From NCBI GenBank assembly GCA_033065855.1, contig JAVXUO010002784.1:34155-98154 (forward strand): a stretch of DNA of 64,000 bases. The letters run 5' to 3'. Below are positions 25,748 to 37,099 of this stretch, in pieces (within the stretch, counting starts at the first letter, position 1; every line of letters starts with the position of its first letter). The notes beneath the pieces were generated by a model, which was given only the letters and a program-made list of their open reading frames with translations, had not been told where the DNA came from and searched no databases. The position numbers and the translations under genes were made by a program. This DNA is from Escallonia rubra (taxonomy: Eukaryota; Streptophyta; Magnoliopsida; Escalloniales; Escalloniaceae).

Positions 25748-27988
25748 TGTGATGCCCACGTCCTAAAAGATACAAGGTCTTTAATCTAAAGATCTGTTAG
25801 GGTAATTACCGTCCTAGATAATGTTCCGGACATCAGGCAAATGGTTATAAATGGGTGTACAGGTGTTTTGGAGATGAGAACTTTTGAGGTAGAAGATGAT
25901 AAGTGTTACTATTGGGCGATCACTTTTTATCAGTCTAAATTCCTATTATTTTTAAATGCCATTTTAGGTATTAATTTGGTTAACTGCAAAATATGTAACC
26001 CTAGTTAGTTTTGCAATTCGAGCGTGAAATGATGTTATCTTAATTGTGATTCTTGATTTATTACACATAACAAATTAGATTATTTTCGCCTGAAAATTTA
26101 ACAGTGTTTTTATTTATTTATTATTATTATTTTACCGTTGAAATGTTTCAGTGTCTAAAGTTTCAATACTTTTTATATCGTTTATCATGTGTAGCATTTT
26201 CGGTCGCCTTGTGTGTTGTTAAGAATCGGAGGGAGTCTAACACATGTATAGATGAGTTTTGAAATTATTTCTGGTCATGTTGGACGTTAGGAGAGTATTT
26301 TGACAATTTTTCATTCTCGATGGCGAATTTAGTAGTACCATATGCAGGTGAATCCTATGCTTTATTAGTGTGCAAGGTGCATGTATTTGTGTATTTTGAC
26401 AAAGATTGTCGTGTTAGTGCTATGGGCGCAAGTGTGTGATGTGTTATTGGTTTGTGTATATGTCTGAGTAAGAAGAAGAGACAGATAGAAAGAAAGGGGA
26501 TGAGTATTGGTACGGGTTGTCGAGAAGGTGGGGTGTGTTAGTCGTTGTCTTGTAGAGTTCAAAAGCGTGAGTAAGGGAGTTAGAAAAGCCGAATGGAGTT
26601 GGACGCATACGGATAGAAGGAGAATGAAAGAAATTGAGGAAAAATGGCAGATTTACTCTAAGTGATTTTTCGAAAAAATGGAGACGGGCGCGTACACTAT
26701 TGGCTCGTTCAAGAGGAGCTTGGAATGGATTGCATAGTTCTTTTGGTCAGGTGTAGCAAGCAATCATCACACATGATTCTGGTATTGAGGAAATGTGAAG
26801 CATTATGTAAGTGACCTTTTTGATCCATCTAGTGTATTTTTGAGAAATCTATGTTAGTCATAAATGAACTGCTTACAGTTAGCTAATTACAAGGGATGAG
26901 ACCTGTTTAGGAAATTAATACCGAGTTTATAACATCATTGCCTAGATCGTATCCTGATATGATTTGCCCTATATAGGTTACTTCGAAGGATTTGTGGTTA
27001 AGGTTGATTAGCTTAACATAGCATCGGATCGAGGTAAGGGATTTCTATCCGAAACCCAATTTCATCCATTTGTTCTCGTGAATACTTTTCTGATTTTTTA
27101 TCAAATTTTCTTTGAACTCTGTTATAATTGTTATGAATTACACCATGTCTTGAGCTTTACACGTTTATTGAAAATCTTATTCTATGCTCAGTACTTATTT
27201 CTCGTTGAGTGTCGATTTCGTCATTGTAATATCGCTTATTGCATTCTGCATATTGACATGAATTAGTGTATTGAGGAGTTATAAGGATGGTCTGTATCGG
27301 GGATGATATAAGGATGGTTTGTTATTATCGCGTGATGCTAGTACCTTAAAGGTCTAGCTAGTGTTCATATGCATATGTAACCACAGCGTTAGTGAGCATC
27401 GTCTTTGTGGCTTTACTAAGTGATTACCCTGCACTGCCTGTGTGGCTTTGCTAAGTGATTATCCTGCACTGTTTGTGTGGCTTTGTATTGTACTCATGTT
27501 CAATATCATCTACATCGTTTCAGTGTGATTGAAATTATTTATGTCTCTATATCTGGTTTTAGGGATTGAGTTGAATCTCTTCCCTTATCGTTTTTGAATT
27601 GAATCTAATGATCGTTTGTCTTCCTTTTTCTGAATTTTTGAGCGATCTTACTGAGCTCCCAAAAGCTCACCCCTTTTTCTGTTCCCTCCTACAGGTAATA
27701 ACAAATAATAGATTGCATTGAGTATGGATTACAGCCGAGCGAAGGAAAGAAAATTTAAGTTTTAGTCTTGGTTATTAGAACCTCTGCGTGGGTCAGTGTT
27801 GCTATTCAGAATTTTTTACTTAGACTTGATGTTTCAAGTATGACAGTATATTTAGAGTATTATCTTATTCGATGGTTCAGTTGCTCTGATCGGTTAACAG
27901 TATAAAATTGGTTGAGTTTAAGGGTATTACTGTCTTAGTATAAATGATCGAGCGAGTGTTAATGTTCCAGAAATTCCGAGATGTTACA
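25748..27988 (+). repeat. Gypsy-type LTR, family Y, 2.24 kb, probably solo or truncated
   Basis: Begins TGTGATGCCCACG and ends CCGAGATGTTACA. These ends parallel those of the intact chromovirus LTR in this window (TGTGAGGCCCCG ... GGGGCGTGACA), and the length is nearly the same. The polyadenylation-region motif CTTACTGAGCTCCC, then CTCACCCC and TACAGGT, sits about 340 bp before the end, as in the intact copy. No primer-binding site follows and no purine tract precedes. The flanking 5-mers (TGAAT and AAGAT) do not match, so it is not a clean solo LTR. Confidence 0.6.
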
Positions 27989-28179
27989 AAGATTATTCTT
28001 TGTAGCCAATTAAGATATTTTTTATACTGTTAATTTTTTTTGTCTATGTGATACACATTAATACATTTTTTTAAACCTTATAATATACTTATTTTAAAAA
28101 CAGACCCGAGCTTGTCTCGGATTACTAGGCTAGTGGTAGAGTAGAGGCAGTGTAAGTATGTGTGTTTAAGATGAAAATA

Positions 28180-28383
28180 GAGTTAATTACGCGGTTGACC
28201 ACTGTACTATTAGGCAAATTCCACTTTGACCACTGGACATCGATTTGTGTCATAGTAACCACTAAACTTTGAAATTCGTTTCAATCAGGTCACTCCGGCA
28301 AATTAATCTTGACGGCGTTAGGTTACTCAGGGGTATATTGGTCTTTTTACGCTAGTCTTTATGAATTTTCCTTTTCTTTCTCT

Positions 28384-28423
<40 letters not shown>

Positions 28424-28803
28424 ATGTCCCTCTCCGTCTCACACAGATGCTCCCCCAACCCACACACATTTTCACTGTCACATACACATACGCATACCCA
28501 TGCACACACATTGCCCCCCCACCCCTCTCTCTCTCTCACACATAAAGACACACACACACATAAACACACACGCTGCTGCCTCACACAGTGACACACGCAC
28601 AACACACAGACACACACAAAGACCCACAAAATATATACAGACACACACACACACACACACAGTGTCTCACACACATTGCCCCCCCCCCCCCCCTCTATCT
28701 CTCTCTCTCACACAAAGACACACACACACACACACATAAACACACATGCTGCCTCACACAGTGACACACGCACAACACACAGACACACACAAAGACCCAC
28801 AAA

Positions 28804-28836
<33 letters not shown>

Positions 28837-29921
28837 GTGTCTCACACACATTGCCCCCCACCCCTCTCTCTCACACACACAAAGACATACACACACATAA
28901 ACACAGACGCTGCCCACACAGTGACACACGCACAACACACAGACACACACAAAGACCCACAAAATATATACAGACACACACACAGTGTCTCACACACACC
29001 CACACACAGTGTCTCTCATGCACACACACACACATGCATAACGGCATTGTTGCCTCCCTCACCAACACTAACAACACTAACTCTTTCTCATTTGCACGTC
29101 CTATTCTAATGCAGATTTCAGTCCCTTGGATCGTAAACCAAATTCTTCTCATCTAGCAGCAGAGGGTGCGTTTCTGGCACCTAGTCCCCAGGCACAAAGA
29201 AAAGGGTTGAAACCTGTCTGGGAGGTGCAAATGATGCTATCTTACCAATCCACCTAGTCGACTCCCTGCCTTGCTTCATCCAACATGTCAATGCTTAGTT
29301 GAACCCTAAGCTAACATTCCAACTGATTTGCGACGAGGAAGTAATCTAGTAGAGAAAAAGGCCCTACTAGTCATAAACCATCTCATGCCTAGTTGTCAAA
29401 TAGATTTGTGAAGCTTTGCCATGGTGTATTATTGAGATTTCCAGATTTGGCGTCATAGGTGGCCAAGGTGATAGCCAGGCCTGGTAATTAAAGGCAGTGG
29501 TTTGTGTTTGTTGGCGGCTTTGGTAGCAGCGTAGTGCCAGTGGGAGGGTTACAAACCGAGGGGAAGGTGGCTGAGAGTTGTTTTAGATGTGGGGGTAGTT
29601 AAACTCAATTGCTGCTGCTGGTGGGTGGCTCGGAATGGTGACCATGATGGTTGTGGCTCAAGGTCTTGAGTGCTTCAGTGTTCTAGTAATGGAAGAATGT
29701 TGTTTATGTGTGTGCGTGTGTGAAGAAGAAGAAGAAGAATAAGAAAGAAGAAGGTGAACAGTGAATGGACGGTTGTACCCCTAAATAAACGGACTTAAAT
29801 TGACGGAGTGACCTGATTGAAACGAATTTCAAAGTTTAGTGGTTATTATGACACAAATCGATGTCCAGTGATCAAAGTGGAATTTGCCTAATAATACAGT
29901 GGTCAACCGCGTAATTAACTC
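28180..29921. mobile_element. Non-autonomous Mutator-like element (MULE), perfect 9 bp duplication
   Basis: Terminal inverted repeats start GAGTTAATTACGCGGTTGAC at 28,180 and end with its reverse complement at 29,921. They stay similar for roughly 120-150 bp. The 9 bp direct duplication ATGAAAATA lies at 28,171-28,179 and 29,922-29,930. Length is 1,742 bp. No transposase is encoded. The left interior is a microsatellite cluster and the right interior (29,160-29,750) is unrecognised unique-looking DNA ending in a GAAGAA tract. TIR length and 9 bp duplication together support the Mutator superfamily. Confidence 0.92.
28380..29040. repeat. CT/CA microsatellite cluster with ~170 bp tandem units
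   Basis: A (CT)n tract (28,388-28,420) leads into three tandem copies of a compound unit of roughly 170 bp. Each copy holds GCACAACACACAGACACAC, AAGACCCACAAAATATA, a CA run and a C-rich/CTCT segment. Frames on both strands here are low-complexity artefacts. The cluster lies wholly inside the MULE. Confidence 0.88.
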
Positions 29922-29930
29922 ATGAAAATA

Positions 29931-31503
29931 TATGTGTTTGATCTAGGAGCTTAAAAATAGTAAGTGTAAGCGTCGCTAAAGGCTTGGTTCTTTTCCATTA
30001 GTCCCCAGTATAGTTTTTTAAAAGCCACTTCCAAGCTCATTTTGGCAAAGTGCAAATGAGTAAACCCTGTTATTTTTGCAAGAGCTACGATATGGAATTT
30101 TTTGGGAGATTTTTCCGCATCCGCGCAAAAATGTTAAATGAAAATACTAAGTTAGACAATTTTTATTTGGAAAATTTACAGTGACCTTGTGTTATTGTTG
30201 TAGTGTCTAAAGTTTCTCAGTATTTCGGTACCATTTTTGAGATGTGATGTGGCCAATTAACGCTCATCTAAAATATCAGATTGGAATTTTGATGAGGAAA
30301 AAAATCCCTCAAAGGACTTTTGAGTCCAAAAAACCAATCTAGTTTGCTTAAAAAGATGTTTAAAACTATTTTGGTATTTCAATGGTGCGATGGCCGCCAG
30401 GGGTTTTATTTTTGGAATTTTCCATTCCTGGGGCGAATTTAGACGACATGCATAAATGCACGCCACGAATTATTATTCTTATGATTTTTCCTTTTATATT
30501 CCAATAGAAGAGGATTAGGACCGAAACTCAAGTAAATCTCGGATCCGGTTAGTGATTCAAGTAAGGTCATTTTACTATATTCATGTTGATTACCATATTT
30601 TCAATTATGGTATGTAAAAATGTGTGTACTGTATCAGTTTGATGTTTTGAAGGCTTTTATGATAAACAATTGTTTTTGTTTTAAATTACTTATAAGAAAG
30701 GAAACTATGCTGCCATGAAATGTTTATGCTTTAACCAATTTCGAACATTGTTTAACCAGACTGGGTGAAACCTTCTTAATGGTTGATGTGCCCAACATTT
30801 AATTGGGGAAAATTAGATTTGAAGTCCTTGTCAACTGGACGGAATGCTGACGCGCAGCACTGTCACTAGTGGTCGCCCCTGTGTTCACATTAATGATCAT
30901 CCCAAAGTGGGATTCCGAGTCCAAGTTAGAAGGACCAAATGCTGACTAAAACATACCTACTTAGTTTTTATTCAATTTAAAACACTTATTGATGATAGTT
31001 GTGTTACTGTTTTACTATCTTGAAGGACTGCATACTCAAACCTTATATGTATCTTTACAAGTTATATTCACCGTACCGTTTTGATTTAGCTCACTTCTTA
31101 TTTTTCAGTTAACGAACTAGATAGACCCAACTCTTACAAGGAACACGAGGTAGAGGCATCGGGAGACGATTGCTAGAGTATAGAAAATCCTTTTGGATCT
31201 GATAACGTTTCATTACTTGTGGTTATTAAAGATTGTTGGAATTGTGTAAGGAGCTCAGATCTCCACAAAATTCAGTCCTTATTTGTTAGTCAAGTTCTTT
31301 TGAAGAAATTATTAGCGACATTTTGAGAATCCTTAAGTGCGGCTCTTAGTAGCCTGATTAATGGTGTAGGATTTAGCAAGTTCAAGCAATAGTATGCACA
31401 GGTTACAATAAGGCCTGGCAGAACCCTTGGTGAGAGCCCAATAACATCTTTAGTCGGTCACGGACCTAACGCACGTGCCCAATCGTGGGTTTGGGTCGTG
31501 ACA
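29931..31503 (+). repeat. LTR remnant, family X, + orientation
   Basis: Ends GGGTTTGGGTCGTGACA at 31,503, preceded by an AAGGCCTGGCAGA block as in the copies ending at 51,011 and 54,181. The left part (GCGTCGCTAAAGG, then AAGTGCAAATGAGTAA and TTTTTGCAAGAGCTAC) matches the reverse-oriented copies near 7,400 and 62,500. The MULE at 28,180 inserted into this LTR or its flank. No primer-binding site follows the end. Confidence 0.6.
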
Positions 31504-32553
31504 ATTGCCTAAAATGACCTAGGACACCTTATGATGACTTGACCGGAAGGAGTCGAGTCATCATAAGGGTCAATGACCGAGATCTAGGTCGCCTACCGTA
31601 GGGTTCAATTAAACTACAATGGTTTTGATTCTGGTTAGCTTGACCAGATACATAGGCCATTCGACCACTGATGTTGAGTTCAAACCAATAATATAGGACT
31701 AAACTTAGGATTTATGTTAATGCATGTTTATGCGTTAAAAATGCTAAAAACTAATAGAAATTGAGCAGAAACCGAAATGCTATAGTGAGTGCTTGACACA
31801 TTCCCGTCGTATAACTTCTTTCCTGAATTCGTTTCCTTTATTTCAATAGTTTAGTAGTCATTTGGACATTTTTAGAGTCATTTTCACGTTTTTCTATTTT
31901 ATGAGTTTAATTAAATAAGATGCGCGAATCCTAAAATCTTTAGACCCACTTTTCAGGGTCCAAAGGATTTTTTTAGGCGGTTCGTTATAGTGGTGAAGGA
32001 GGTCGAGGGACTTTCTACGAGCGATGACGATCTACTTAGACTTGTGGTAGAGAAGCTATCGTTGATGACACAGAAAACACTGGTGGCCTGCTAGAGGTTG
32101 AGGCTATATAGGAAAGTTATTTATGGCCCAAACCCTGTATTTTGATTTGTGAAAGAGGGGGTAGTGAAGTGCAGATGTTTGGTTTTATATGGGCACAATT
32201 GAGCCCCACGTATGAAAAATTAAAAGATGGTAGTAACTCAAAGGTTGGTTTAATGTTTTGGGTGTGTGTGTTTAAAATAAATAAGATTATGTATACGGTT
32301 AATTGGGCACCCATTTACAGTCCACTTAAACTCGTGGGTAATTGAGTTGTAAAATAAATGACCCATTTAAGACCAAATAATTAAATGGGTTGATTTGGAA
32401 GAGCTTTAACTAGGCGGATTTGGACGAATAAATGAGTTTCGGTCTTAATTGCCACCCTGAATCCCAACATAGTCATAGCATTTTGTGGATGACAATGTAC
32501 GCGGGAAGTTACATTTATTGTGATAATGTGCCGTGGATAAAAAATTCGGAATG
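31504..32553. other. No gene recognised
   Basis: Mixed-composition DNA between an LTR end and a copia LTR. Frames are short and unrecognised. It could be internal or flanking sequence of family X. Confidence 0.35.
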
Positions 32554-33032
32554 TGTGGGAGTCCCACATTGGTTATTCAGATAATGTTACAACTTAGTCC
32601 TAAGTGTATAAGTCTTGTCTCACATTGGTTATTTAGATAAAATCACTACTTATCTCTAAGTATATATATGTTGTCTTGTATTGTATTTTAAGGACAACAA
32701 TGAAGAGCTATTCTTTGAGAGGGTTTGTTGAGAGAGACAAAGGTCAGTAATCTCTAGTGAAAGTGAAATCGCTGCTACCACCGTGGAGTAGGCTTTTGCC
32801 GAACCACGTAAGTCTTATGTGCCTCTATTTTCTGTTATTGTTTTCGATTCACTTCTTCATTACTTGGTGTGAAATCTAGTATACTTTGACAAATGATATC
32901 AGAGCTGAGGTTCATGGTAGATTAAAAGCACCTTGCAATGGCGCCAAATACTTCGACGAAGTATGATTTGGAGAAGTTTGATGGATCAAACGATTTCAGT
33001 TTATGGAGGATGAAGATGCATGTTGTAGTAAT
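32554..33032 (+). mobile_element. Ty1/copia element, left LTR plus gag start, interrupted by a CACTA insertion
   Basis: The LTR (about 32,554-32,891) begins TGTGGGAGTCCCACATTGG and ends in TTTGACA. A tRNA-iMet primer-binding site TGATATCAGAGC follows at 32,894-32,905. An ATG at 32,938 opens a frame MAPNTSTKYDLEKFDG then SNDFSLWRMKMH, a hallmark of plant copia Gag N-termini. The element is interrupted at 33,033 by the CACTA terminus, and its remainder was not found in the window. Incomplete fossil. Confidence 0.85.
32894..32905 (+). promoter_or_regulatory. Copia primer-binding site (tRNA-iMet type)
   Basis: TGATATCAGAGC lies two bases after the LTR end and fits the TGGTATCAGAGC consensus with one change. 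Confidence 0.8.
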
Positions 33033-33430
33033 CACTACAAGAAAGCAGGTCTTTAGCGACCGAAGATAGCAGTCGCTAAAGGGAGAGAGGCGGTCGCTAA
33101 ACGATTTTAGCGACCGCAAAAAGCGGTCGCTATAGGCCTAGTCGCTAAAATTTAGCTATCGCATTTACTAATTGGTCGCTAAATTTAACGACCATGTTGA
33201 TTATATTTAGCGACCGTTTTGTGCGGTCGCTAATTATTTTTTTTTTGAATTTTTGAATTATTTTTGATTTTAAATATTATTTTATTTCACGACTAGTTTA
33301 GCGACCGCCCCTTGCGATCGCTAATTATTTTTTTTTTATTTTTTAATTTGTAATTTTGAAATATTAAATTAGCGACCGCATTTATTTCGTTTAGTGATCG
33401 CGATGTGCGGTCGCTAAACCTGGATTTTGC
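33033..33430. repeat. CACTA left TIR and subterminal repeats
   Basis: After CACTACAAGAAA, about 14 copies of a TAGCGACCGC-like motif or its complement occur within 400 bp, often as facing pairs (TTAGCGACCG ... CGGTCGCTAA). In CACTA elements such motifs bind the element's own regulatory protein (TNPA in En/Spm). Here they are presumed to play that role. Confidence 0.9.
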
Positions 33431-33487
33431 AACAAAAAAAAAATTCAGGTCAAAGAACATGTCCACATCCTGTCCAAAACCAATATC

Positions 33488-35764
33488 TGTGAGGCCCCGA
33501 TCTTAATTAGCCACTAATCATTTTATTAAGTTTAAACATATTTAAATTTGGTTGAAATAATGTAATCGTGTTATAATATTTGTATACATAAAATAAATAT
33601 CGAAATTAATTGTGGGCCAAAAATATAATTATGTAAAACTTTGGGGGTTAAAAAGTAATTATGCAAAACCTTGGGGCCAATATGCAAATATGAAAAGTTG
33701 GTATTAGTGGCATGCCATGTGTTGCCTTAGGATTAATTATTTGGTGGTGAGTAAGCAAAAGAAACTAATAAAAAAATGGAAAGAAGTCTAAGTGGATAAT
33801 TTAGAAACAAAAGGGAAGGTGGGGTTGCAAGACCTTAGTCTCGGCCAAGAGAAACAAAGAGAAGGGAAAGAGTGGGAAAAGAAAAGAGAGAAAGAAGAAG
33901 GAAGAAAAGAAAAGAGAGAAAGGAAGAAGAGAAGAAGAGAAGAAGAGAAGAAGAGAAGGAAGAGTAAAGGAGGGGGATTTGCATCAACTTTCTCCTATTG
34001 ACTTGAGCTTAATTTTCTTGGTAGGTTATCTTGTGTGTTTTTTTTTTTTTGTTTCAGAACATGCATGAGAAGTATTATGATGGTAGTAAAACACTTATAT
34101 ATATTTTCGAAATGATTCAAGGAGAAGGGGGTTCATGTATACTGAAATCTGCAAAAACAGTCATGGAATTAGGGTACTTTTTGGTGCTTAGAAATGTATA
34201 CTTTTAGTTAAGATATGGACCTGGTTATTTTATATGTTATACTAGTACATGTATAGAGTATACATACCAAATTCCAGATTATTTCAAGTAGTATTACTAT
34301 GGTTTAAAATTCGTGGATTGAAACCTATTCTGTGAAACTGTACAGTCATGGAATTAGAGTACTTTTGATGCTTAGAAATGTATACTTTTAGTTAAGATAT
34401 GGACTTGGTTATTTTATATGTTACACTAGTACATGTATAGAGTATACATACCAAATTTCAGATTATTGCAAGTACTATTGCTATGGTTTAAAATTCGTGG
34501 CTTGGAACCTATCTTGTGAAACTGTTGCTAGGCAGATTCTGAAGTTTGTCTTTTTAAAGGGCTTAATATGATCTTAAAACAATATTTTCGTGTCAAGTAA
34601 AATACTGGGATGTAGATCTTTAAGTCTAGTTTTCATAAATATATAGTTTGACTGTAGAAGCCTTGTAATTAAATTGTTATGATTTTCGGAGTACAGACTA
34701 CTCCTGCTGCCATTTGAAATACTGGGCAGATTAGGTTACATGTTTGGCATGTATTGTTGATAATACAGTAAATATAACTCGACAGGGGATTAAACCTCTT
34801 TTGAGGTACTTGATGAAATTCATGTTGACGTATGTACATGATTATGCATATCACGTGAAGGAGGAGGAAAAAAGTGAGTTGAGGGTGTTATTTGCCGGGG
34901 TTGGAAGTTATCCGGCCAGGGTTCTCGTTCTCGTTAATGTCTTGATAGTGCGCACTAGCTATGCGTACTAATTCTCGAAAGGAATTATTGGTGTGCCTGT
35001 GATGACGTTGGACTTTTTCTATCGAACCCGCTACATCAGTTGGCTGCGATACGAAAAGTCTCTCGCACTCAGGGAAGGTTGGCTCGTGCATGAGGGGCAT
35101 ATTTGCATATTGATATTCTCGTACTTGGCTTATATTTGCCTTGAACTTTTTGTACTGTTTGGTTATTCTTGGCGAGATCAAGTTAATATTTAGGTCTTGC
35201 TTGTCATTCTCGTGTATGTTCTACAAGATTTCAAATCTTGCTCGATATGTTATTCTCGTTTCTTTTGAAGGCAAGTGTGAGCAGATGCTTGCATGTGTTA
35301 CTCGATATGTTAAATTATTCTTAAGTACGTAGGTATCATCTGTTCAAGTGACTTGCATGTTCATACTAACTATACATAATATGATCAAGTCATGTTTGGA
35401 CTTAAAAGCACCGGATACCCTACTGAGCCATTAGGCTGACCCATTCCCGATATATTTTTTCTAGGTTCGGAGTCGGAATATTTGCCAAGGGAAGAAGAGG
35501 ATTACCTCGGGGAGACTCAAGAGTATTACGCTGGGTGAGCAACGTTTTAGTTGTTCTTCTTTTATTTTGGAGTGTAGTACATGTATAGAAGAGAGGTGGT
35601 CTGTAATATAATGTTATGTTCAGTCTTTCCACTTTTGGACGACTGTAATGTTTAAGCATACTTCCGCTGTTTCTTTTGAGGTTTTGTAGTAAAGCTCTGT
35701 TTATCCTTGAGGTATATGTGTTAACTAGCCTGTTTAGCGTTGCGCCCCTTCCGGGGGCGTGACA
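33488..35764 (+). repeat. 5' LTR of the chromovirus, with internal 185 bp duplication
   Basis: Begins TGTGAGGCCCCGATC and ends GGGGGCGTGACA, 2,277 bp. It is about 200 bp longer than its partner because a 185 bp unit (34,157 onward and 34,342 onward) is present twice. A purine-rich AGAAG tract lies near 33,880-33,965. The polyadenylation-region motif CCCTACTGAGCC is about 345 bp before the end. Confidence 0.95.
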
Positions 35765-35769
35765 TTTAA

Positions 35770-35781
35770 TGGTATCAGAGC
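35770..35781 (+). promoter_or_regulatory. Primer-binding site, tRNA-iMet
   Basis: TGGTATCAGAGC, an exact match to the usual plant iMet primer-binding consensus, five bases after the 5' LTR. Confidence 0.95.
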
Positions 35782-35887
35782 TATAGTTGCTTGGAAGCCA
35801 GGCTAAGATCTTCGGAATTGATTAGTTTATTTGATTCGAAATTCGGTATGGCCTAAACATATTTTTCCACCTGTTCAGGTGTTATAT

Positions 35888-37000
35888 ATGGCGGGCCAGA
35901 GAAAGGAAAGTATTGTGGGGCAGGGTACACAAGAAATTGATCCTAATTTGCGGGAGATAATTGGATTAGTTGGACGTATAGCTAATGCCCTAGAATCTTC
36001 GCAAAATAATCAGCAACACAGTCAGGTTGGCGAGAGTTCTCAGGTGAGATACGCTATAGCTACTGATGATCTGACCTTACTTGAAAGATTTGTTAAGCTT
36101 AAGCCTACTGTATTCGCGGGTGGCGCTAATTCAGATGAGGCAGATGAATGGATAAGCAATAAGGAGAAACTATTTGAGAGAATGCAATTAACTCCTTCAC
36201 ATAAAGTTTCTTTGGCTACTTTTTATTTGAGTGAGGATGCGGGGTTTTGGTAGAAGACGATTGATGCGAAGTGGACAGCCGGTAATGTGATAAGAACTTG
36301 GGATTTGTTTAATATGGAGTTTAATAACAAGTATATTCCGGCAAGTGTTAGAAGAGATAGGGAATTGGCTTTCCTACTACTTGAACAGAAAAACAAGACT
36401 GTACAAGAATATGAAAAGGAATTTACTGCTTTAGCTCGACATGCTTCCTATCTGGTTGAGGGTGGTGATAGGAAAGCCAGAAAGTTTGAAACTGGCTTGA
36501 ATCCTGACATACAGGAAGCTATAGCACCTCTTAATATCTCTGATTATCACGAGATTGTAGATCGGGCACTTAATATTGAGAGGACTTTGAGGTTTACACG
36601 GGCAAAGAGGGCACATATGAGTTTATCTAGGCCCCCGGTGCCACAGTGGCAGGCAGGAAGATTTCCTTCAACATCTGGTGATAGGAAATTTCTAAGAACA
36701 GATATGAGGAGTATGGCGTATACACCTAGACCTCAGACACAGGGATTTATGCCCCGACCATTTATAACCGGACCACGACCTCAGCCTAGGCCTGGAGTGA
36801 GGCCTACTCAGTATATACCACCTCAACAGCAGCTTGTACAAGCAGTTAGTCGATATTGCACATTTTGTGGTATGACTGGGCATACAGAAGAGGTTTGTAG
36901 GAAGAGAAAGGGAACATGTTTTGCATGTGGGACACAGGGGCATCATATGAGGGATTGTCCTAAGAATAAAGGATCTGTGGCTATTACTGCTGGGGAAGCA
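35888..37000 (+). pseudogene. Chromovirus gag region (capsid and nucleocapsid)
   Basis: Starts at ATG 35,888 (MAGQRKESIVGQ). A retrotransposon gag domain follows with the FxxxYxP and QxxxxVxxYExEF-type motifs of gypsy Gag, here QEYEKEFTALARHASYLVE. A proline/arginine-rich linker comes next, then two cysteine knuckles (CTFCGMTGHTEEVC and CFACGTQGHHMRDC) near 36,855-36,960. Such proteins form the particle that packages the RNA. The region is part of a broken fossil and no repaired product is proposed. Confidence 0.9.
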
Positions 37001-37099
37001 TCTGGTACTGGTATTGGTACCGGTAGAAGGGTGAATAAACCGACGATAAAGGCTAGAGCATTTGCACTGGGACATGATGAGGTACAGGGATCGCCTGCT

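Noticed and set aside
28309-29156. Overlapping open frames with TH/VC-rich proteins on both strands
   Set aside because: They are translations of CA/CT microsatellites; composition alone keeps them open.
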